Assembly: GCA_028275165.1 (NCBI GenBank) | Contig: JAQCNF010000108.1 | Location: 1 to 64,000, forward strand | Source of the DNA: Haloquadratum sp. | GTDB taxonomy: Archaea; Halobacteriota; Halobacteria; Halobacteriales; Haloferacaceae | Direction of reading: 5' to 3' | DNA: 64,000 nt | In this document: positions 44,572-55,162 of the stretch, one piece after another | Layout of the letters: every line of letters starts with the position of its first letter | How positions within the stretch are numbered: the stretch's first letter is position 1 | The notes under the pieces: model-generated | What the model was told of the DNA's origin: nothing | Databases searched by the model: none | What the model saw: the letters and a program-made list of their open reading frames with translations, nothing else | Program-made: the position numbers and the translations under genes

Positions 44572-47500
44572 CCGCGGTAGCCCTGTCTGTATCGGCATCT
44601 CCAAGCTGGATACCGGTCACTGCACTCACGTTGTCCCCTTGCATCGTAACACCTACTGCCCGCTCGGAGCGCTCAAGCAGTGCCGAGCGATGTGAGACGA
44701 CCACAAACTGCGCATCTGAAGCCAGATTGTCGACCATTTCACCGACACGCTCGGCATTTGCGGCATCAAGAAATGCATCGACCTCATCAAGTGCATAAAA
44801 CGGAGCTGGCTTGTGTCTTTGAATTGCAAAAATAAATGCAAGTGCAGTCAGCGATTTTTCCCCGCCTGACATAGCTGCTAAGCGCTGAATCGGCTTGTCT
44901 CCCGGTTGTGCTTTCATCGTGAGACCTGCATCAAACGGGTCGTCTGGGTTTTCGAGATGGAGTTCTCCCGTCCCGTCAGAGAGGCGCTCAAAAATGTCAG
45001 TAAAGTTTGTATTGATTGCCTCATACGCTCGCATGAACGTCTCCTTCTTTTGAGCTTCAAACTGCTCGATTCGCTTCTCAATCGCTGAACGTTCTTCGAC
45101 GAGGATATCCCGACGCTCCTTGAGCTCGGCTAACGCATCTGCAACGCTATCGTATTCGTCTATAGCTAACATATTGACCGGCTCCAGTGCGCTCATTTCC
45201 GTATTTAAACGCTCAATTTCAGCTTCGACCGTCTCGTGTTCTGGAATTGCTGTCGGGTCGTAATCACCGACCTCAGCTTCCAGTGTAGATATCTCATGAT
45301 TCAATTCTTCAATCTTTTCTGTAATCGAATCGAATCGACTTTGCCGACGCTCAAGTGTTTCCTGCGCTTCAGTCTGTCTCTCCTTGACAGCCGTGAGTGC
45401 CTCCTGAAGTCCTTGCCGTTCGCCTTTTAGCTCAGTCAACTCAGATTCAAGCTCTTCAATCGCGGTATATTTGCTCTCTAATCTCGACTCTCGACGCTCA
45501 ATCGCTGCCTCGTTATATTCGATCGTCTCTTCAGCATCTGCTTTCCGTGTCTGTGCATTTTCGATTGTCGACTCCAACTCCTCGATTGCGTCCTCAGCAT
45601 ATTCCTTCTTCAAACGCAGTTCACTCACGCGTCCGTCCAAGTCGTTCATCTGTGACTGCTTTGAGGCGATCTCTTCAGAGAGCCGATCAGCCTCTGTGGT
45701 CAGTTCTGGGATTGCTGAATCGGCCAACTCGGTTTCAAGTGTCTCAATCTTCTGAGTAACAGTCTCTATATCCCGATCGAGTTCAGTAAGCTCAGTGTCC
45801 AACTCTTGCATCTCCTCATCAACAGATGCACGCTTGCGACGAAGACGATCAATCGTCTCTTCAGCAGATTCAATCTCAGACTTCACATCGTCAATACGCT
45901 CATTGACCCGGGAGATCTTCGCTTCAATCTCTCGACGACGATCGCGAGCACTGGTCAGACGGTCGCGTGCGTCGTCAATATCGCCCTCAAGATCACGAAT
46001 CACGTCTTGGAGTTGTTGACGATCGTCCTCGAGCGAGGCGATTTCGGTGGCAATCCGCTCTAACCGTCCATTGCCGCTTTTCGAGAAGGAGAATCGAGTT
46101 CCGCTTCCCGACCCACCAGTCATCGCTCCAGAGCGCTCTACTAGATCGCCATCAAGCGTGACCATTCGATAATCGCCCATCAGAGAGCGGGCAGTTTCCA
46201 TTGATTCGACAACGAGCGTTGACCCAAGCACATATGAAAAAATACCAGCATACTGTGTATCGTACTCAACGAGATTGCGCGCGAAGTCCACGACGCCTGG
46301 CCGGTTTGGCAATCGTGACAGCCCCCGATCATCCATCTTCGTAATGGGTAAGAATGTCGCACGACCTGCATTTCGCTGTTTCAGATACTCGATACACGTC
46401 GACCCGACTTCATCATCATCTACAACAACCTGTGCTAATCGCGAACCCGCAGCGGTTTCACAGGCAGTTGCGTATTCACTCGTTACTGTTCCGAGCTGTC
46501 CAACTGTGCCGTGAACGCCCTTTCGATCTGCACGAAGAATCGTCGTCACCGCCCGCGGCCACGAGACATCGCCATCATCACTCGCACGGGCCTCGAGTGA
46601 GGCGTACTCAGACTGCTTGGCCTGTATCTGCTCTTTTATTGCCTCCAACTCATCCAACTTGGCCTGTTTGTCGTGCCTCAGCTTTTCGACCGCATCTTTG
46701 ATTGTCTGTAGGTTGGTGGCTGCGGTCTCTCTTTCTGCCTGTAGGTCAGACAGCTCCGTCTCGAGATCCGGTAATAATTCACGTTTGTGTTCGATTGTCT
46801 CCTCGGCCTCTGTAATCGAACTTGCTCGTCGTCGTGTCTCATCAAGCAGGCGATCCTTTTTGCGTTGACAGTCGTTTCTGGCTGTTTTGAGCGTTTCCCG
46901 ACGCTGCTTAGCAGTCGCCAGTTCGGACTTAAGCTCGTCATATTCAGTATCAACCTCGGCTATCTCTGCTTCAACCTCGGCTAACTCTGATTCTAACCGA
47001 TTAAGATCCGACTGTGTTGATGCCTTTTCGACCTTGACCGACCGAATATCGTCAGTTAGTTGCTCGACTGTTTCCTGTTTCTGATCTAACTTGACAAAAG
47101 CCTCGCGGCGTTCGTCTTCGGCTGCTGCAATTCGCTCCTGTGCAGTCGTAATTGCATTCTCGTGGCGATCAATTTCGCCCTTGATCTCCTCTATTTCAGC
47201 TTTAATGCGTAACTGCTCATCTTCGCCTTTCCGCTCGATTTCTGTGGTGAGATCGCGTAATTCTGCCTCGAGTCGACTCGTGTGACGACGACGCTGCTCA
47301 ACTGTTGATGTGGCTTCCTCAACCGCCGCTCTCATTTCGTCTGCCTTCTCTTCGGCCTCGTTCAACGAGTGTCGTTTCTCTTCCAACTCAGCTGCTTTGA
47401 GATATCCCTCGTATTTAGCACGCTCTTGCTTGAGTTCTTGATACGCAAGGGCTGTTTCACGCTCATCTTCAAGTTGTGCCAATCTATCTGTCTTCTCTTC

Positions 47501-48151
47501 GATGCGGAGATCTGCCTCTTCAATCCGCTCTTCGACTGCATCCAGCTCAACGAACGCATCGTCTTTTTTTGCATCAAATTCTGCCACACCCGCGATTTCA
47601 TCGATAATCCCCCGTCGCTGATATGGGGTCATATTGATGATCTCAGTCACATCTCCTTGCATCACTACATTGTACCCCTCAGGTGTGATACCTGCCTGTG
47701 CGAGGAGATCCTGTATATCTGATAAGTTGCAGGACCGGCCGTTCAAGTAATAATATGAATAATAATTATCCGATGTCTGTTTGACACGCCGCTTGACGCG
47801 TATGTTCTCGACTGAGCCGACTGATTCTGTCCCAGCCGCATTGACGACCTGTGTCCGATCTAATGTCTTTTCCTGATTATCGAGGACAACCGTGACGGTC
47901 GCTTCTCGTGGACCACTCGTGTCACCGTCGCTTTCGCCTGCATGGCCAGGATTATAGATGAGGTCAGTGAGCTTCTCAGCGCGTATTCCTCGCGTTCGAG
48001 CAAGTCCAAGTGCAAATAAGACAGCGTCAATAATATTCGATTTCCCAGATCCATTTGGCCCCGTTATGACCGTGAAGTCCTGGTAAAACGGAATTTCTGT
48101 CGGGCGACCAAAGCTCTTGAATCCATCCAGAATGACTGTTTTAATATGCAT
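44564..48151 (-). CDS. smc: Chromosome segregation protein SMC
   Basis: A 1195-residue SMC ATPase. The N-terminal Walker A is VITGPNGSGKSNIIDAVLF near residues 28-46, with the Q-loop at YNVVMQGDVTEIINM. Two coiled-coil arms (about 170-500 and 680-1020, rich in Glu, Lys and Ala) flank a hinge (about 520-660, with HGTVGQLGTVTSEYATACET and GAMTGGSGSGTRFSF). The C-terminal head has the signature AMSGGEKSLTALAFIFAIQ and Walker B APFYALDEVDAFLDAANAER. It organises and separates chromosomes with ScpA, encoded by the overlapping next gene. Length and all motifs are normal. Confidence 0.97.
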   Translation of the reverse strand: MHIKTVILDGFKSFGRPTEIPFYQDFTVITGPNGSGKSNIIDAVLFALGLARTRGIRAEKLTDLIYNPGHAGESDGDTSGPREATVTVVLDNQEKTLDRTQVVNAAGTESVGSVENIRVKRRVKQTSDNYYSYYYLNGRSCNLSDIQDLLAQAGITPEGYNVVMQGDVTEIINMTPYQRRGIIDEIAGVAEFDAKKDDAFVELDAVEERIEEADLRIEEKTDRLAQLEDERETALAYQELKQERAKYEGYLKAAELEEKRHSLNEAEEKADEMRAAVEEATSTVEQRRRHTSRLEAELRDLTTEIERKGEDEQLRIKAEIEEIKGEIDRHENAITTAQERIAAAEDERREAFVKLDQKQETVEQLTDDIRSVKVEKASTQSDLNRLESELAEVEAEIAEVDTEYDELKSELATAKQRRETLKTARNDCQRKKDRLLDETRRRASSITEAEETIEHKRELLPDLETELSDLQAERETAATNLQTIKDAVEKLRHDKQAKLDELEAIKEQIQAKQSEYASLEARASDDGDVSWPRAVTTILRADRKGVHGTVGQLGTVTSEYATACETAAGSRLAQVVVDDDEVGSTCIEYLKQRNAGRATFLPITKMDDRGLSRLPNRPGVVDFARNLVEYDTQYAGIFSYVLGSTLVVESMETARSLMGDYRMVTLDGDLVERSGAMTGGSGSGTRFSFSKSGNGRLERIATEIASLEDDRQQLQDVIRDLEGDIDDARDRLTSARDRRREIEAKISRVNERIDDVKSEIESAEETIDRLRRKRASVDEEMQELDTELTELDRDIETVTQKIETLETELADSAIPELTTEADRLSEEIASKQSQMNDLDGRVSELRLKKEYAEDAIEELESTIENAQTRKADAEETIEYNEAAIERRESRLESKYTAIEELESELTELKGERQGLQEALTAVKERQTEAQETLERRQSRFDSITEKIEELNHEISTLEAEVGDYDPTAIPEHETVEAEIERLNTEMSALEPVNMLAIDEYDSVADALAELKERRDILVEERSAIEKRIEQFEAQKKETFMRAYEAINTNFTDIFERLSDGTGELHLENPDDPFDAGLTMKAQPGDKPIQRLAAMSGGEKSLTALAFIFAIQRHKPAPFYALDEVDAFLDAANAERVGEMVDNLASDAQFVVVSHRSALLERSERAVGVTMQGDNVSAVTGIQLGDADTDRATADD

Positions 48152-48172
48152 AAGGGGCCTGTGACGCCGGAT

Positions 48173-48502
48173 TCAGGCGATAATAATATCTGACTCGGAA
48201 TCCGACTCTGATTCCGATGACGCGTCACCGTCTGCCGGTCTGTCCTCATCGGGTTTATATCCATCTGAGTCGGTATGAGCCGCTGTCTGATGTGGCTGCT
48301 CACTCGATGCAGATTCTGCTTGGTTATCGTCACTCGAATTTCGGTTTCCGAGCGACCGATCTCCACCCGTCAGGTCGACATCGACGTGTCTCTCTAAGAG
48401 TCGAACGCGCTCTTTTGTCTCAACGAGTTCTTCAGTCAACCCATTTACTGCTGCTTGGAGGTCACTCACCTGTGCTTCAAGCTCCTCAATTCGATTACTC
48501 AT
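48173..48502 (-). CDS. Short coiled-coil protein upstream of smc
   Basis: A 109-residue protein. Residues 1-45 are a predicted coiled coil (IEELEAQVSDLQAAVNGLTE, then LVETKERVRLLERHVDV). The remainder is disordered and extremely acidic and Ser-rich, ending SSESESDSESDIIIA. Haloarchaeal genomes often carry such a gene directly before smc, annotated as DUF7518 or bZIP-like; I am unsure of the label. With 21 bases to smc it is the first gene of the smc-scpA operon. A helper role in condensin function is inference. ATG 48502 is chosen over 48547 because the coiled coil begins there. Confidence 0.75.
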   Translation of the reverse strand: MSNRIEELEAQVSDLQAAVNGLTEELVETKERVRLLERHVDVDLTGGDRSLGNRNSSDDNQAESASSEQPHQTAAHTDSDGYKPDEDRPADGDASSESESDSESDIIIA

Positions 48503-48626
48503 ACGCGTAATACGGTAGACGCAGACACATAAGCGTGCGTCAGACACCTGTCAACTTTTACAGACAAGAAGACAGGACAACCACTCGCGTGTTGTATTGC
48601 ACCAAACTGCATCAAATCCCGTCATG

Positions 48627-48633
48627 TTTTAAT
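48627..48633 (+). promoter_or_regulatory. TATA box of gatB
   Basis: TTTTAAT lies 24-30 bases ahead of the ATG at 48657, the leaderless spacing seen elsewhere in the window. Confidence 0.5.
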
Positions 48634-48656
48634 TCTTTAGTATCGAACGGCAGCTA

Positions 48657-50144
48657 ATGACTGCGAGTGCACTTGCCCAAGACGACCTGGCAGCTGTCAT
48701 TGGGCTGGAGGTTCACATTCAACTTGAAACCGACACGAAGATTTTCTGTGGGTGCTCAACGACAGCGGAGGCAGATGAGTCGCCAAACAGTCGAACCTGC
48801 CCAGTTTGTCTGGGCCTTCCTGGGGCACTCCCAGTGATAAATGAAGAGGCAGTCAGAGCCGCTGTCAAGGTGGGCAAAGCACTCTCTGCAGAGATCCCTG
48901 AGCAGACGCAGTTCCACCGAAAAAATTATTATTACCCTGATTTGCCAAAAAATTTCCAAATCACCCAGTATGATGCCCCAATCTGCGCGGATGGTTATCT
49001 CGAGATTGACGTGGCTGATCGCAGCCGTGAAATCACAGTTCGCCGAGCACACTTAGAAGAGGACCCTGGCAGTCTGCAACACGAGGGTGGAAACATAGAG
49101 ACAGCAGACTATACGCTCGTCAATTACAATCGGGCTGGAACACCGCTCATGGAGATCGTCACTGAACCAGATTTCCGCAGTCCACAAGAAACACGTGCGT
49201 TTCTGAACAAGCTTGAGGAGGTACTGGAATACCTCGGTGTGTTCGATGCAACGCGTGATGGGTCGCTTCGAATCGACGCGAATATTTCGATTGTCCCGGA
49301 GAATGAGTTTGAACAGGATGAGACGATACCTGACGATGTCTTAGCAGCGGCGAACCGAACTGAGGTAAAGAATATATCTAGTCATAAAGGTGCTGAGCAG
49401 GCACTTGCCTACGAGGTTACTCGACAAAAAAATGCCGTCCGCCGAGATCGAACGATCGAGCAAGAGACCCGTCACTGGGATGAAGCCCGCGGAATTACTG
49501 TCTCGATGCGCTCGAAGGAAGAAGAAAAGGACTACCGCTACTTTCCAGAGGCTGATCTGCCTCCACTCGCGGTGAGAGACTGGCAATCTGAGATTGAAAT
49601 CCCCGAACTCCCAGCAGCACGCCGTGAGCGATTTCAACGCGAGTACCATCTTGATGCGGAATCAGCAGCCAAGCTCACATCACGCAAAGCCGTTGCGGAC
49701 TTCTATGAGACCGTCGCTGACCAGTTCGACCCCGGATTTGCGGCAACCTGGGTGGCTGATACTCTCTTGGGAGAACTCAATTATCGGGATCTCTCTGTTG
49801 ATGCTATCGCCAGTCGTCGCGATGATTTTCTCAGTGTGATCGAGTTGGTCGATGCAGGTGAGATAACCGCAAAAAATGCTGAGGAAGTCGTGCTACGCGA
49901 AATGCTCGACACCGGGGCAGACCCAACGCGAGTGATCGAAAAAAATGACCTCGGCACGGCCGACACGGATGAGGTGGCCGCAGCCGTTGATTCAGTGATT
50001 GCCGAGAATGAGGACGCTGTCGAAGATTATCACGCCGGCGAAGACGGAGCACTGAATTTCTTGATTGGACAGGTGATGCAGAAGACCGGAGGGAGTGCTG
50101 ACCCAGATATCGTCAATCAGCAGTTGCGCGAGGCACTCAGTTGA
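48657..50144 (+). CDS. gatB: Asp-tRNA(Asn)/Glu-tRNA(Gln) amidotransferase subunit B
   Basis: A 495-residue GatB. VIGLEVHIQLETDTKIFCGC starts the cradle domain. Zinc ligands occur in CGCSTTA and in SRTCPVCLGLPGALPV, and GTPLMEIVTEPDFRSPQE is the family signature. DYRYFPEADLPPLAV and the C-terminal YqeY-like tail (NFLIGQVMQKTGGSADPDIV) complete it. With GatA and GatC it converts misacylated tRNA to Asn- or Gln-tRNA. GatA and GatC are not in the window. The nearby AspRS (53858) could supply Asp-tRNA(Asn) if non-discriminating. Confidence 0.96.
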   Translation: MTASALAQDDLAAVIGLEVHIQLETDTKIFCGCSTTAEADESPNSRTCPVCLGLPGALPVINEEAVRAAVKVGKALSAEIPEQTQFHRKNYYYPDLPKNFQITQYDAPICADGYLEIDVADRSREITVRRAHLEEDPGSLQHEGGNIETADYTLVNYNRAGTPLMEIVTEPDFRSPQETRAFLNKLEEVLEYLGVFDATRDGSLRIDANISIVPENEFEQDETIPDDVLAAANRTEVKNISSHKGAEQALAYEVTRQKNAVRRDRTIEQETRHWDEARGITVSMRSKEEEKDYRYFPEADLPPLAVRDWQSEIEIPELPAARRERFQREYHLDAESAAKLTSRKAVADFYETVADQFDPGFAATWVADTLLGELNYRDLSVDAIASRRDDFLSVIELVDAGEITAKNAEEVVLREMLDTGADPTRVIEKNDLGTADTDEVAAAVDSVIAENEDAVEDYHAGEDGALNFLIGQVMQKTGGSADPDIVNQQLREALS

Positions 50145-50267
50145 GTCGCTCACTCGCCGCCTTAATTAGTGCAGACACAATATCTGTTGCAGTGAGTTGA
50201 CGCCTCTCGTGTGGAAAAGTACCTTTTCTCGAAAGACTTAGGATAACATACTGTTTCTGAGTCTACA

Positions 50268-52796
50268 ATGAGTAGCGGTACAGCCCTTATCGTCACTGAG
50301 AAGGACAATGCGGCGCGTCGTATCGCAGAGATTCTGAGTGATGATTCGGCTACGACTGATCAGGTTGGCGGAGTCAATATCTACACGTGGGGTGGTAACC
50401 GAGTGATTGGACTCTCTGGACATGTGGTTGGCGTTGATTTTCCACCGGAATACAACAGTTGGCGCGATGTTGAGCCAATCGAGCTGATTGATGCACCAAT
50501 TGAGAAACACCCGACACAAACGCAAATCGTCTCAGCACTCCGACGTCTCGCTGGAGAGGCCCGTCAGGTGACTATCGCAACTGATTATGACCGCGAAGGC
50601 GAGCTTATCGGAAAAGAGGCATACGAGCTTGTCAGAGATGTGAATGATGATGTGCCAGTTGACCGGGTCAGATTCTCATCAATCACTGATCGTGAGGTGA
50701 CTGAGGCATTCAATAGCCCCGATGATATCGACTTTGATTTGGCGGCTGCTGGAGAAGCACGACAGATCATTGATCTGATTTGGGGAGCAGCACTCACGCG
50801 GTATCTATCACTCTCTGCAAGCCAGTTGGGTGAAGATTTCATCTCTGTGGGCCGTGTACAGGGACCGACTCTCAAATTAATTGTCGACCGTGAGCGAGAG
50901 ATTGAGGCATTCGAACCTGACACATACTGGGAACTGTTTGCAGACCTTTCGACTGAGTCAGAGAGAGAATCAGACTCGGTATTTGAAGCGCAGTATTTTT
51001 ATCTTGATGATGAGAAAAACGAAGCCGAGCGAGTCTGGGATGAAGCGAGTGCTGAGGCTGCCTTTGAGACGATTCAAACCGAGGAAACTGCAACAGTCGT
51101 GTCAGTTACCCGACGACAGCAGAGTGACACTCCTCCTTCTCCATTTAATACGACACAGTACATCCGAGCGGCCAGTTCACAGGGTTACTCCGCACAGCGA
51201 GCTATGAGTCTCGCTGAAACTCTCTACACGGCGGGATATATCACCTACCCTCGTACCGATAACACCGTATATCCCGATGATCTTGATCCTGAGACACTCC
51301 TCGAATCGCTCGCTGAGGGTCAAGAATTCGGTGACGACGCAGCCTCACTTCTCGAAGCAGACGAGATGACTCTAACCAGTGGTGATGAGGAGACAACTGA
51401 TCATCCACCGATTCACCCAACTGGGGAACTGCCCACTGCAGCTGAACTAAGTGATGATGAATGGGAGATATATGAACTGGTCGTCCGTCGATTCCTGGCG
51501 ACTGTCGCAGATCCAGCAGTATGGGAGCGGCTTCGAGTTGTAGTTGACATCGACACAGACGTTGCACTGAAAGCGAACGGGAAGCGCATGCTCGAATCGG
51601 GATACCACGATGTGTACCCATACTTTGAGACGAATGAGTCGATTATTCCCAATGTAACTGAAGGCGAGACGCTGAGTATCACGGACGAGCAAATCGAGGA
51701 GAAACAGACTCAACCTCCACGCCGATACGGCCAGTCCCGATTAATCGAGACGATGGAAAAACAAGGCTTGGGAACCAAGGCTACTCGGCACACGACGATT
51801 GAGAAGTTGTACGATCGGGACTATATCGAACGCGACCCACCGCGTCCGACTCAACTCGCACAGGCAGTCGTCGAAGCAAGTGAGAGATTCGCCGATCGCA
51901 TCGTCAGCGACGAGATGACTGCTCAACTCGAAGCCGATATGCAAGCAATTGCTCAAGGAGAGATCTCATTATCTGAAGTCACCAACGAGTCTCGGAAAAT
52001 GTTGACGTCCGTATTCAAGAATCTCATGAAAGCAGATGCGGACATTGGTGAGCACCTCCGGAAGTCACTCAAAGATGACAAAACAGCTGGCGAGTGCCCC
52101 GACTGTGGAGATGGCCTCGTCGTTCGCGAGAGTCGTCAGGGCTCATACTTCCTGGGGTGCGATGGGTATCCAGATTGCGAGTATACACTCCCACTACCAT
52201 CGGTTGGCAAGCCATCTGTGCTCTCAAAAACGTGCGCTGAGCATGGATTACATGAGATCAAGATGCTTGCAGGGCGGAAAACCTTCATTCACGGGTGTCC
52301 GCTGTGTCAGGCTGAGGCAGCCGATGCACAAGATGATATCACAATTGGGGCGTGCCCAGAGTGTGGGAACACACACGACGGTGAACTGGCAATTAAGCAG
52401 CTTCGCTCAGGCTCGAAACTCGTCGGGTGTGTACGATACCCCGACTGCGAGTATTCATTGCCACTGCCACGGCAGGGAGCAATCTCGGTGACCGATGGGC
52501 AGTGTAGCGAACACGACCTCCCCGAACTGCAGATTGTCTATGAGGAAGCCGATCGTGAGCCATGGGAACTTGGCTGTCCGATCTGTAATTATCGTGAGTA
52601 TCAGGCCGAAAAGGCCGACAGCGGATCTGATCTTGAAACTGTCGATGGGATTGGGGAGAAAAACGCAGAGAAACTCAAAGATATTGGAGTCGATAGCGTG
52701 ACCGCGCTCAAAGCTGCTGAACCTGATCGACTTGCCAGTGAGGTAGATGGAGTTGGTCTCAAGACAATCCAGAAGTGGCAAGCCAGTGCAAACTGA
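50268..52796 (+). CDS. topA: DNA topoisomerase I (type IA)
   Basis: An 842-residue type IA enzyme. The Toprim domain begins LIVTEKDNAARRIAEILS and has ATDYDREGELIGKEAYELV with the acidic triad. The catalytic Tyr is residue 327 in AGYITYPRTDNTVYP. Domains II-IV follow with KQGLGTKATRHTTIEKL. The C-terminus carries zinc fingers of the topA type (CPDCGDGLVVRESRQGSYFL, then GCDGYPDCEYTLPLP, with a second copy near residue 705) and a terminal helix-hairpin-helix (LETVDGIGEKNAEKLKDIGV). It relaxes negative supercoils. The HhH tail is a haloarchaeal addition resembling that of the 31526 protein. Confidence 0.96.
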   Translation: MSSGTALIVTEKDNAARRIAEILSDDSATTDQVGGVNIYTWGGNRVIGLSGHVVGVDFPPEYNSWRDVEPIELIDAPIEKHPTQTQIVSALRRLAGEARQVTIATDYDREGELIGKEAYELVRDVNDDVPVDRVRFSSITDREVTEAFNSPDDIDFDLAAAGEARQIIDLIWGAALTRYLSLSASQLGEDFISVGRVQGPTLKLIVDREREIEAFEPDTYWELFADLSTESERESDSVFEAQYFYLDDEKNEAERVWDEASAEAAFETIQTEETATVVSVTRRQQSDTPPSPFNTTQYIRAASSQGYSAQRAMSLAETLYTAGYITYPRTDNTVYPDDLDPETLLESLAEGQEFGDDAASLLEADEMTLTSGDEETTDHPPIHPTGELPTAAELSDDEWEIYELVVRRFLATVADPAVWERLRVVVDIDTDVALKANGKRMLESGYHDVYPYFETNESIIPNVTEGETLSITDEQIEEKQTQPPRRYGQSRLIETMEKQGLGTKATRHTTIEKLYDRDYIERDPPRPTQLAQAVVEASERFADRIVSDEMTAQLEADMQAIAQGEISLSEVTNESRKMLTSVFKNLMKADADIGEHLRKSLKDDKTAGECPDCGDGLVVRESRQGSYFLGCDGYPDCEYTLPLPSVGKPSVLSKTCAEHGLHEIKMLAGRKTFIHGCPLCQAEAADAQDDITIGACPECGNTHDGELAIKQLRSGSKLVGCVRYPDCEYSLPLPRQGAISVTDGQCSEHDLPELQIVYEEADREPWELGCPICNYREYQAEKADSGSDLETVDGIGEKNAEKLKDIGVDSVTALKAAEPDRLASEVDGVGLKTIQKWQASAN

Positions 52797-52831
52797 GTGG
52801 ACGGCCTAATGGAGTTAGATTATTCGCGTTC

Positions 52832-52838
52832 TTTTTAA
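52832..52838 (+). promoter_or_regulatory. TATA box of the GGGP synthase gene
   Basis: TTTTTAA is 25-31 bases before ATG 52863. It supports that start rather than the in-frame GTG at 52857. Confidence 0.45.
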
Positions 52839-52862
52839 GCCTGCCCAGGGGACAGTGTGTTA

Positions 52863-53573
52863 ATGACCGGGCCTTGGACGGACTGGGATCACGTGCTGAA
52901 AGTCGACCCGGACAAACCGCTTGCTGGTGACGAAACGTTCGCCGAGGTCTGCCAGACTGGCACGGACGCGATCGAAATTGGTGGGACGCTCGATATTACC
53001 ACAGAGAAGATGCAGCGAGTGATCGATGCCTGTGCACGGTATGATGTCCCACTCTATCAGGAACCGTCAAATCCGGCTGTCGTTGTTGATTCGCCCGCAC
53101 TCGATGGATATCTAATCCCGACAGTGTTCAATGCAGACTCCTCGTTTTGGGTAACAGGAGCACACAAAGAGTGGGTTCGGATCGATGGCCCACTCGATTG
53201 GAATCGGACGATAACAGAGGCATATATTGTCCTGAATCCGGACGCCTCTGTCGCTAAACTTACTGATGCCGATACGAACCAGACGGCCGACGACGTGCAC
53301 TCATTTGCAGCCGTCGCCGAGAAGATGTTTGGGCAAGAGATTGTCTATATCGAGTATTCAGGGATGTTCGGCGACCCAGATAAAGTTGAAGCGGCGAGTG
53401 ATGCGCTTCATCAGGCGACGCTGTTTTATGGTGGTGGTATCAGCGGCTATGAGACTGCTTATGAGATGGGGCAAGTCGCCGACACAATCGTCGTCGGAGA
53501 CTTGCTCCATGAAGAGGGTGTCAGCGCGATACGTGAAACAGTCGCAGGTGTCAAAGACGCTCATCAAGAGTAG
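52863..53573 (+). CDS. Phosphoglycerol geranylgeranyltransferase (GGGP synthase)
   Basis: A 236-residue TIM-barrel enzyme of the PcrB/GGGPS family. It begins [20 protein letters not shown]. Conserved parts are [50 protein letters not shown] (phosphate and prenyl contacts) and [16 protein letters not shown], with the C-terminal phosphate-binding loop [10 protein letters not shown]. It joins geranylgeranyl diphosphate to sn-glycerol-1-phosphate, the first committed step of archaeal ether lipids. The gene is a single unit after topA. Confidence 0.95.
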   Translation: MTGPWTDWDHVLKVDPDKPLAGDETFAEVCQTGTDAIEIGGTLDITTEKMQRVIDACARYDVPLYQEPSNPAVVVDSPALDGYLIPTVFNADSSFWVTGAHKEWVRIDGPLDWNRTITEAYIVLNPDASVAKLTDADTNQTADDVHSFAAVAEKMFGQEIVYIEYSGMFGDPDKVEAASDALHQATLFYGGGISGYETAYEMGQVADTIVVGDLLHEEGVSAIRETVAGVKDAHQE

Positions 53574-53710
53574 CCAAGGAGTGTCGTTGGCCACTTTTGC
53601 AGGACATTAGGGCAGTGAGTAAGCAAGCGCAGGAGAATACTTTCGATCTCGTCGGGGGTCTCCGCCGTTCGCCACAGATATCACTGTGTCTGAGACAGAG
53701 TGTGTTGAGA

Positions 53711-53815
53711 CTATTTTTTCGGGCTGCATCGGTCGATGGCCTCGTGAACCCACCACAGAGCAGTCGCCTCAACCGCCCGTACACCGTATTTGAGAGCGGT
53801 CTGTAATGCTGCCAT
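53711..53815 (-). CDS. Possible 34-residue small protein
   Basis: A short minus-strand frame, beginning [20 protein letters not shown] and ending in two Lys and TAG at 53711, lies in the 284-base gap before aspS. It is hydrophobic-amphipathic and could be a tiny membrane-associated peptide. A TTTAAA lies upstream, but only about 13-18 bases away and probably serves aspS. No family is recognised, so chance is the likelier explanation. The rest of the gap is featureless. Confidence 0.25.
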   Translation of the reverse strand: MAALQTALKYGVRAVEATALWWVHEAIDRCSPKK

Positions 53816-53827
53816 CCAAATCGACCA

Positions 53828-53834
53828 TTTAAAA
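53828..53834 (+). promoter_or_regulatory. TATA box of aspS
   Basis: TTTAAAA lies 24-30 bases ahead of ATG 53858 but only 15-21 ahead of the in-frame ATG 53849. This favours the former as the leaderless start. Confidence 0.5.
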
Positions 53835-53857
53835 CTCCGCCGCTGAATATGAAGTAT

Positions 53858-55162
53858 ATGGACGGACGAACGCTCGCATCGGCCGTAGGGCCGGGTGAGA
53901 CCGTGACGGTCGCTGGTTGGGTGCATGAAATTCGTGACCTCGGCGGAATCGCATTCGTTATTATTCGCGACCGCAGTGGCAAAATTCAGGTGAAGTTTGA
54001 GGAGGATGAAATGGAGGCTGACCTTGTTGAGCGTGGCTTGGGTGTGACGCGCGAGAGCGTCGTTCGGGTCGAGGGAGAAGCATTCGAGGAACCACGGGCC
54101 CCAACAAACGTCGAAATCGTTCCAAGCGAATTAGAGACAGTCGCTCCTGCAGAGCCAGAACTGCCGCTCGATCCATCAGGGAAGGTAGATGCAGAGCTTC
54201 CAACACGACTCGATAACCGAACACTTGATCTTCGAAAGGATGAGGTACATGCGGTCTTCCAGATCCGTGCAACTATTCTATCATCTACCCGTGCAGCCTT
54301 TGATGACCTCGGGTGTACGGAGATCAACACTCCAAAAATCGTGGCGACGGGAACAGAGGGTGGAACAGAGCTATTCCCAATCACCTACTTTGGTGAGGAA
54401 GCGTTCATGAACCAGTCACCTCAACTGTTCAAGCAACTCATGGTTGGGTCAGGTCTCGAGCGTGTATTCGAGATTGGCCCAATCTTCAGGGCCGAAGAGC
54501 ACAACACACCGCGGCATCTGAACGAGGCAACTTCAATCGACTTTGAGTCTGCATTTTACGACCACACTGAAGCGATGGATGCCTGCGAGCACGTCATAAA
54601 GCGTGCGTATGCGGGCGTCGAAGAATCCTGTCATCAAGAACTCGAAACGCTCGGGTTGGCTGAAGATTTCACCGTCCCAACTGATGAGTTCCCACGAATC
54701 ACATATCAGGAGGCTATCGAGCGCATCAATGCAACGGGTGAGCTTGAATCCCAATTGGTGTGGGGTGATGACCTCCCGACCGAAGGTGAGCGTGCACTTG
54801 GCAGCGATGTTGGCAGCCATTACTTTATCATGGACTGGCCTTCAGAAATTAAGCCGTTTTATATCAAGGATTATGATGATGACTCTACTCTTTCGACTGG
54901 ATTCGATATGCTACACCCTCGGATGGAGTTGGTTTCTGGCGGCCAACGTGAACACCGATATGAACACCTCGTCGCCGGATTTGAGGCACAGGGACTCAAC
55001 CCAGACCAGTTTGAGTACTATACAAAGATGTTTAAATATGGGATGCCGCCTCATGCTGGGTGGGCAATCGGTGGTGAGCGGCTCCTCATGACGATGCTCG
55101 GATTGGATAATATTCGCGAAGCCGTTCTGTTCCCTCGAGACCGGCAGCGACTCAGTCCGTGA
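53858..55162 (+). CDS. aspS: Aspartyl-tRNA synthetase (archaeal type)
   Basis: A 434-residue class IIb synthetase. The N-terminal OB fold binds the anticodon ([20 protein letters not shown]). The catalytic domain has [20 protein letters not shown] (flipping loop), motif 2 [20 protein letters not shown] and motif 3 [20 protein letters not shown]. The chain ends [14 protein letters not shown]. The short archaeal/eukaryal form lacks the bacterial GAD insert. Whether it also charges tRNA-Asn is not certain; the presence of gatB makes that possible. Confidence 0.96.
   Translation: MDGRTLASAVGPGETVTVAGWVHEIRDLGGIAFVIIRDRSGKIQVKFEEDEMEADLVERGLGVTRESVVRVEGEAFEEPRAPTNVEIVPSELETVAPAEPELPLDPSGKVDAELPTRLDNRTLDLRKDEVHAVFQIRATILSSTRAAFDDLGCTEINTPKIVATGTEGGTELFPITYFGEEAFMNQSPQLFKQLMVGSGLERVFEIGPIFRAEEHNTPRHLNEATSIDFESAFYDHTEAMDACEHVIKRAYAGVEESCHQELETLGLAEDFTVPTDEFPRITYQEAIERINATGELESQLVWGDDLPTEGERALGSDVGSHYFIMDWPSEIKPFYIKDYDDDSTLSTGFDMLHPRMELVSGGQREHRYEHLVAGFEAQGLNPDQFEYYTKMFKYGMPPHAGWAIGGERLLMTMLGLDNIREAVLFPRDRQRLSP

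Noticed and set aside
44564-48151. Second intein or unusual insertion in smc
   Set aside because: Length, hinge and both ATPase halves are normal, with no splicing motifs.
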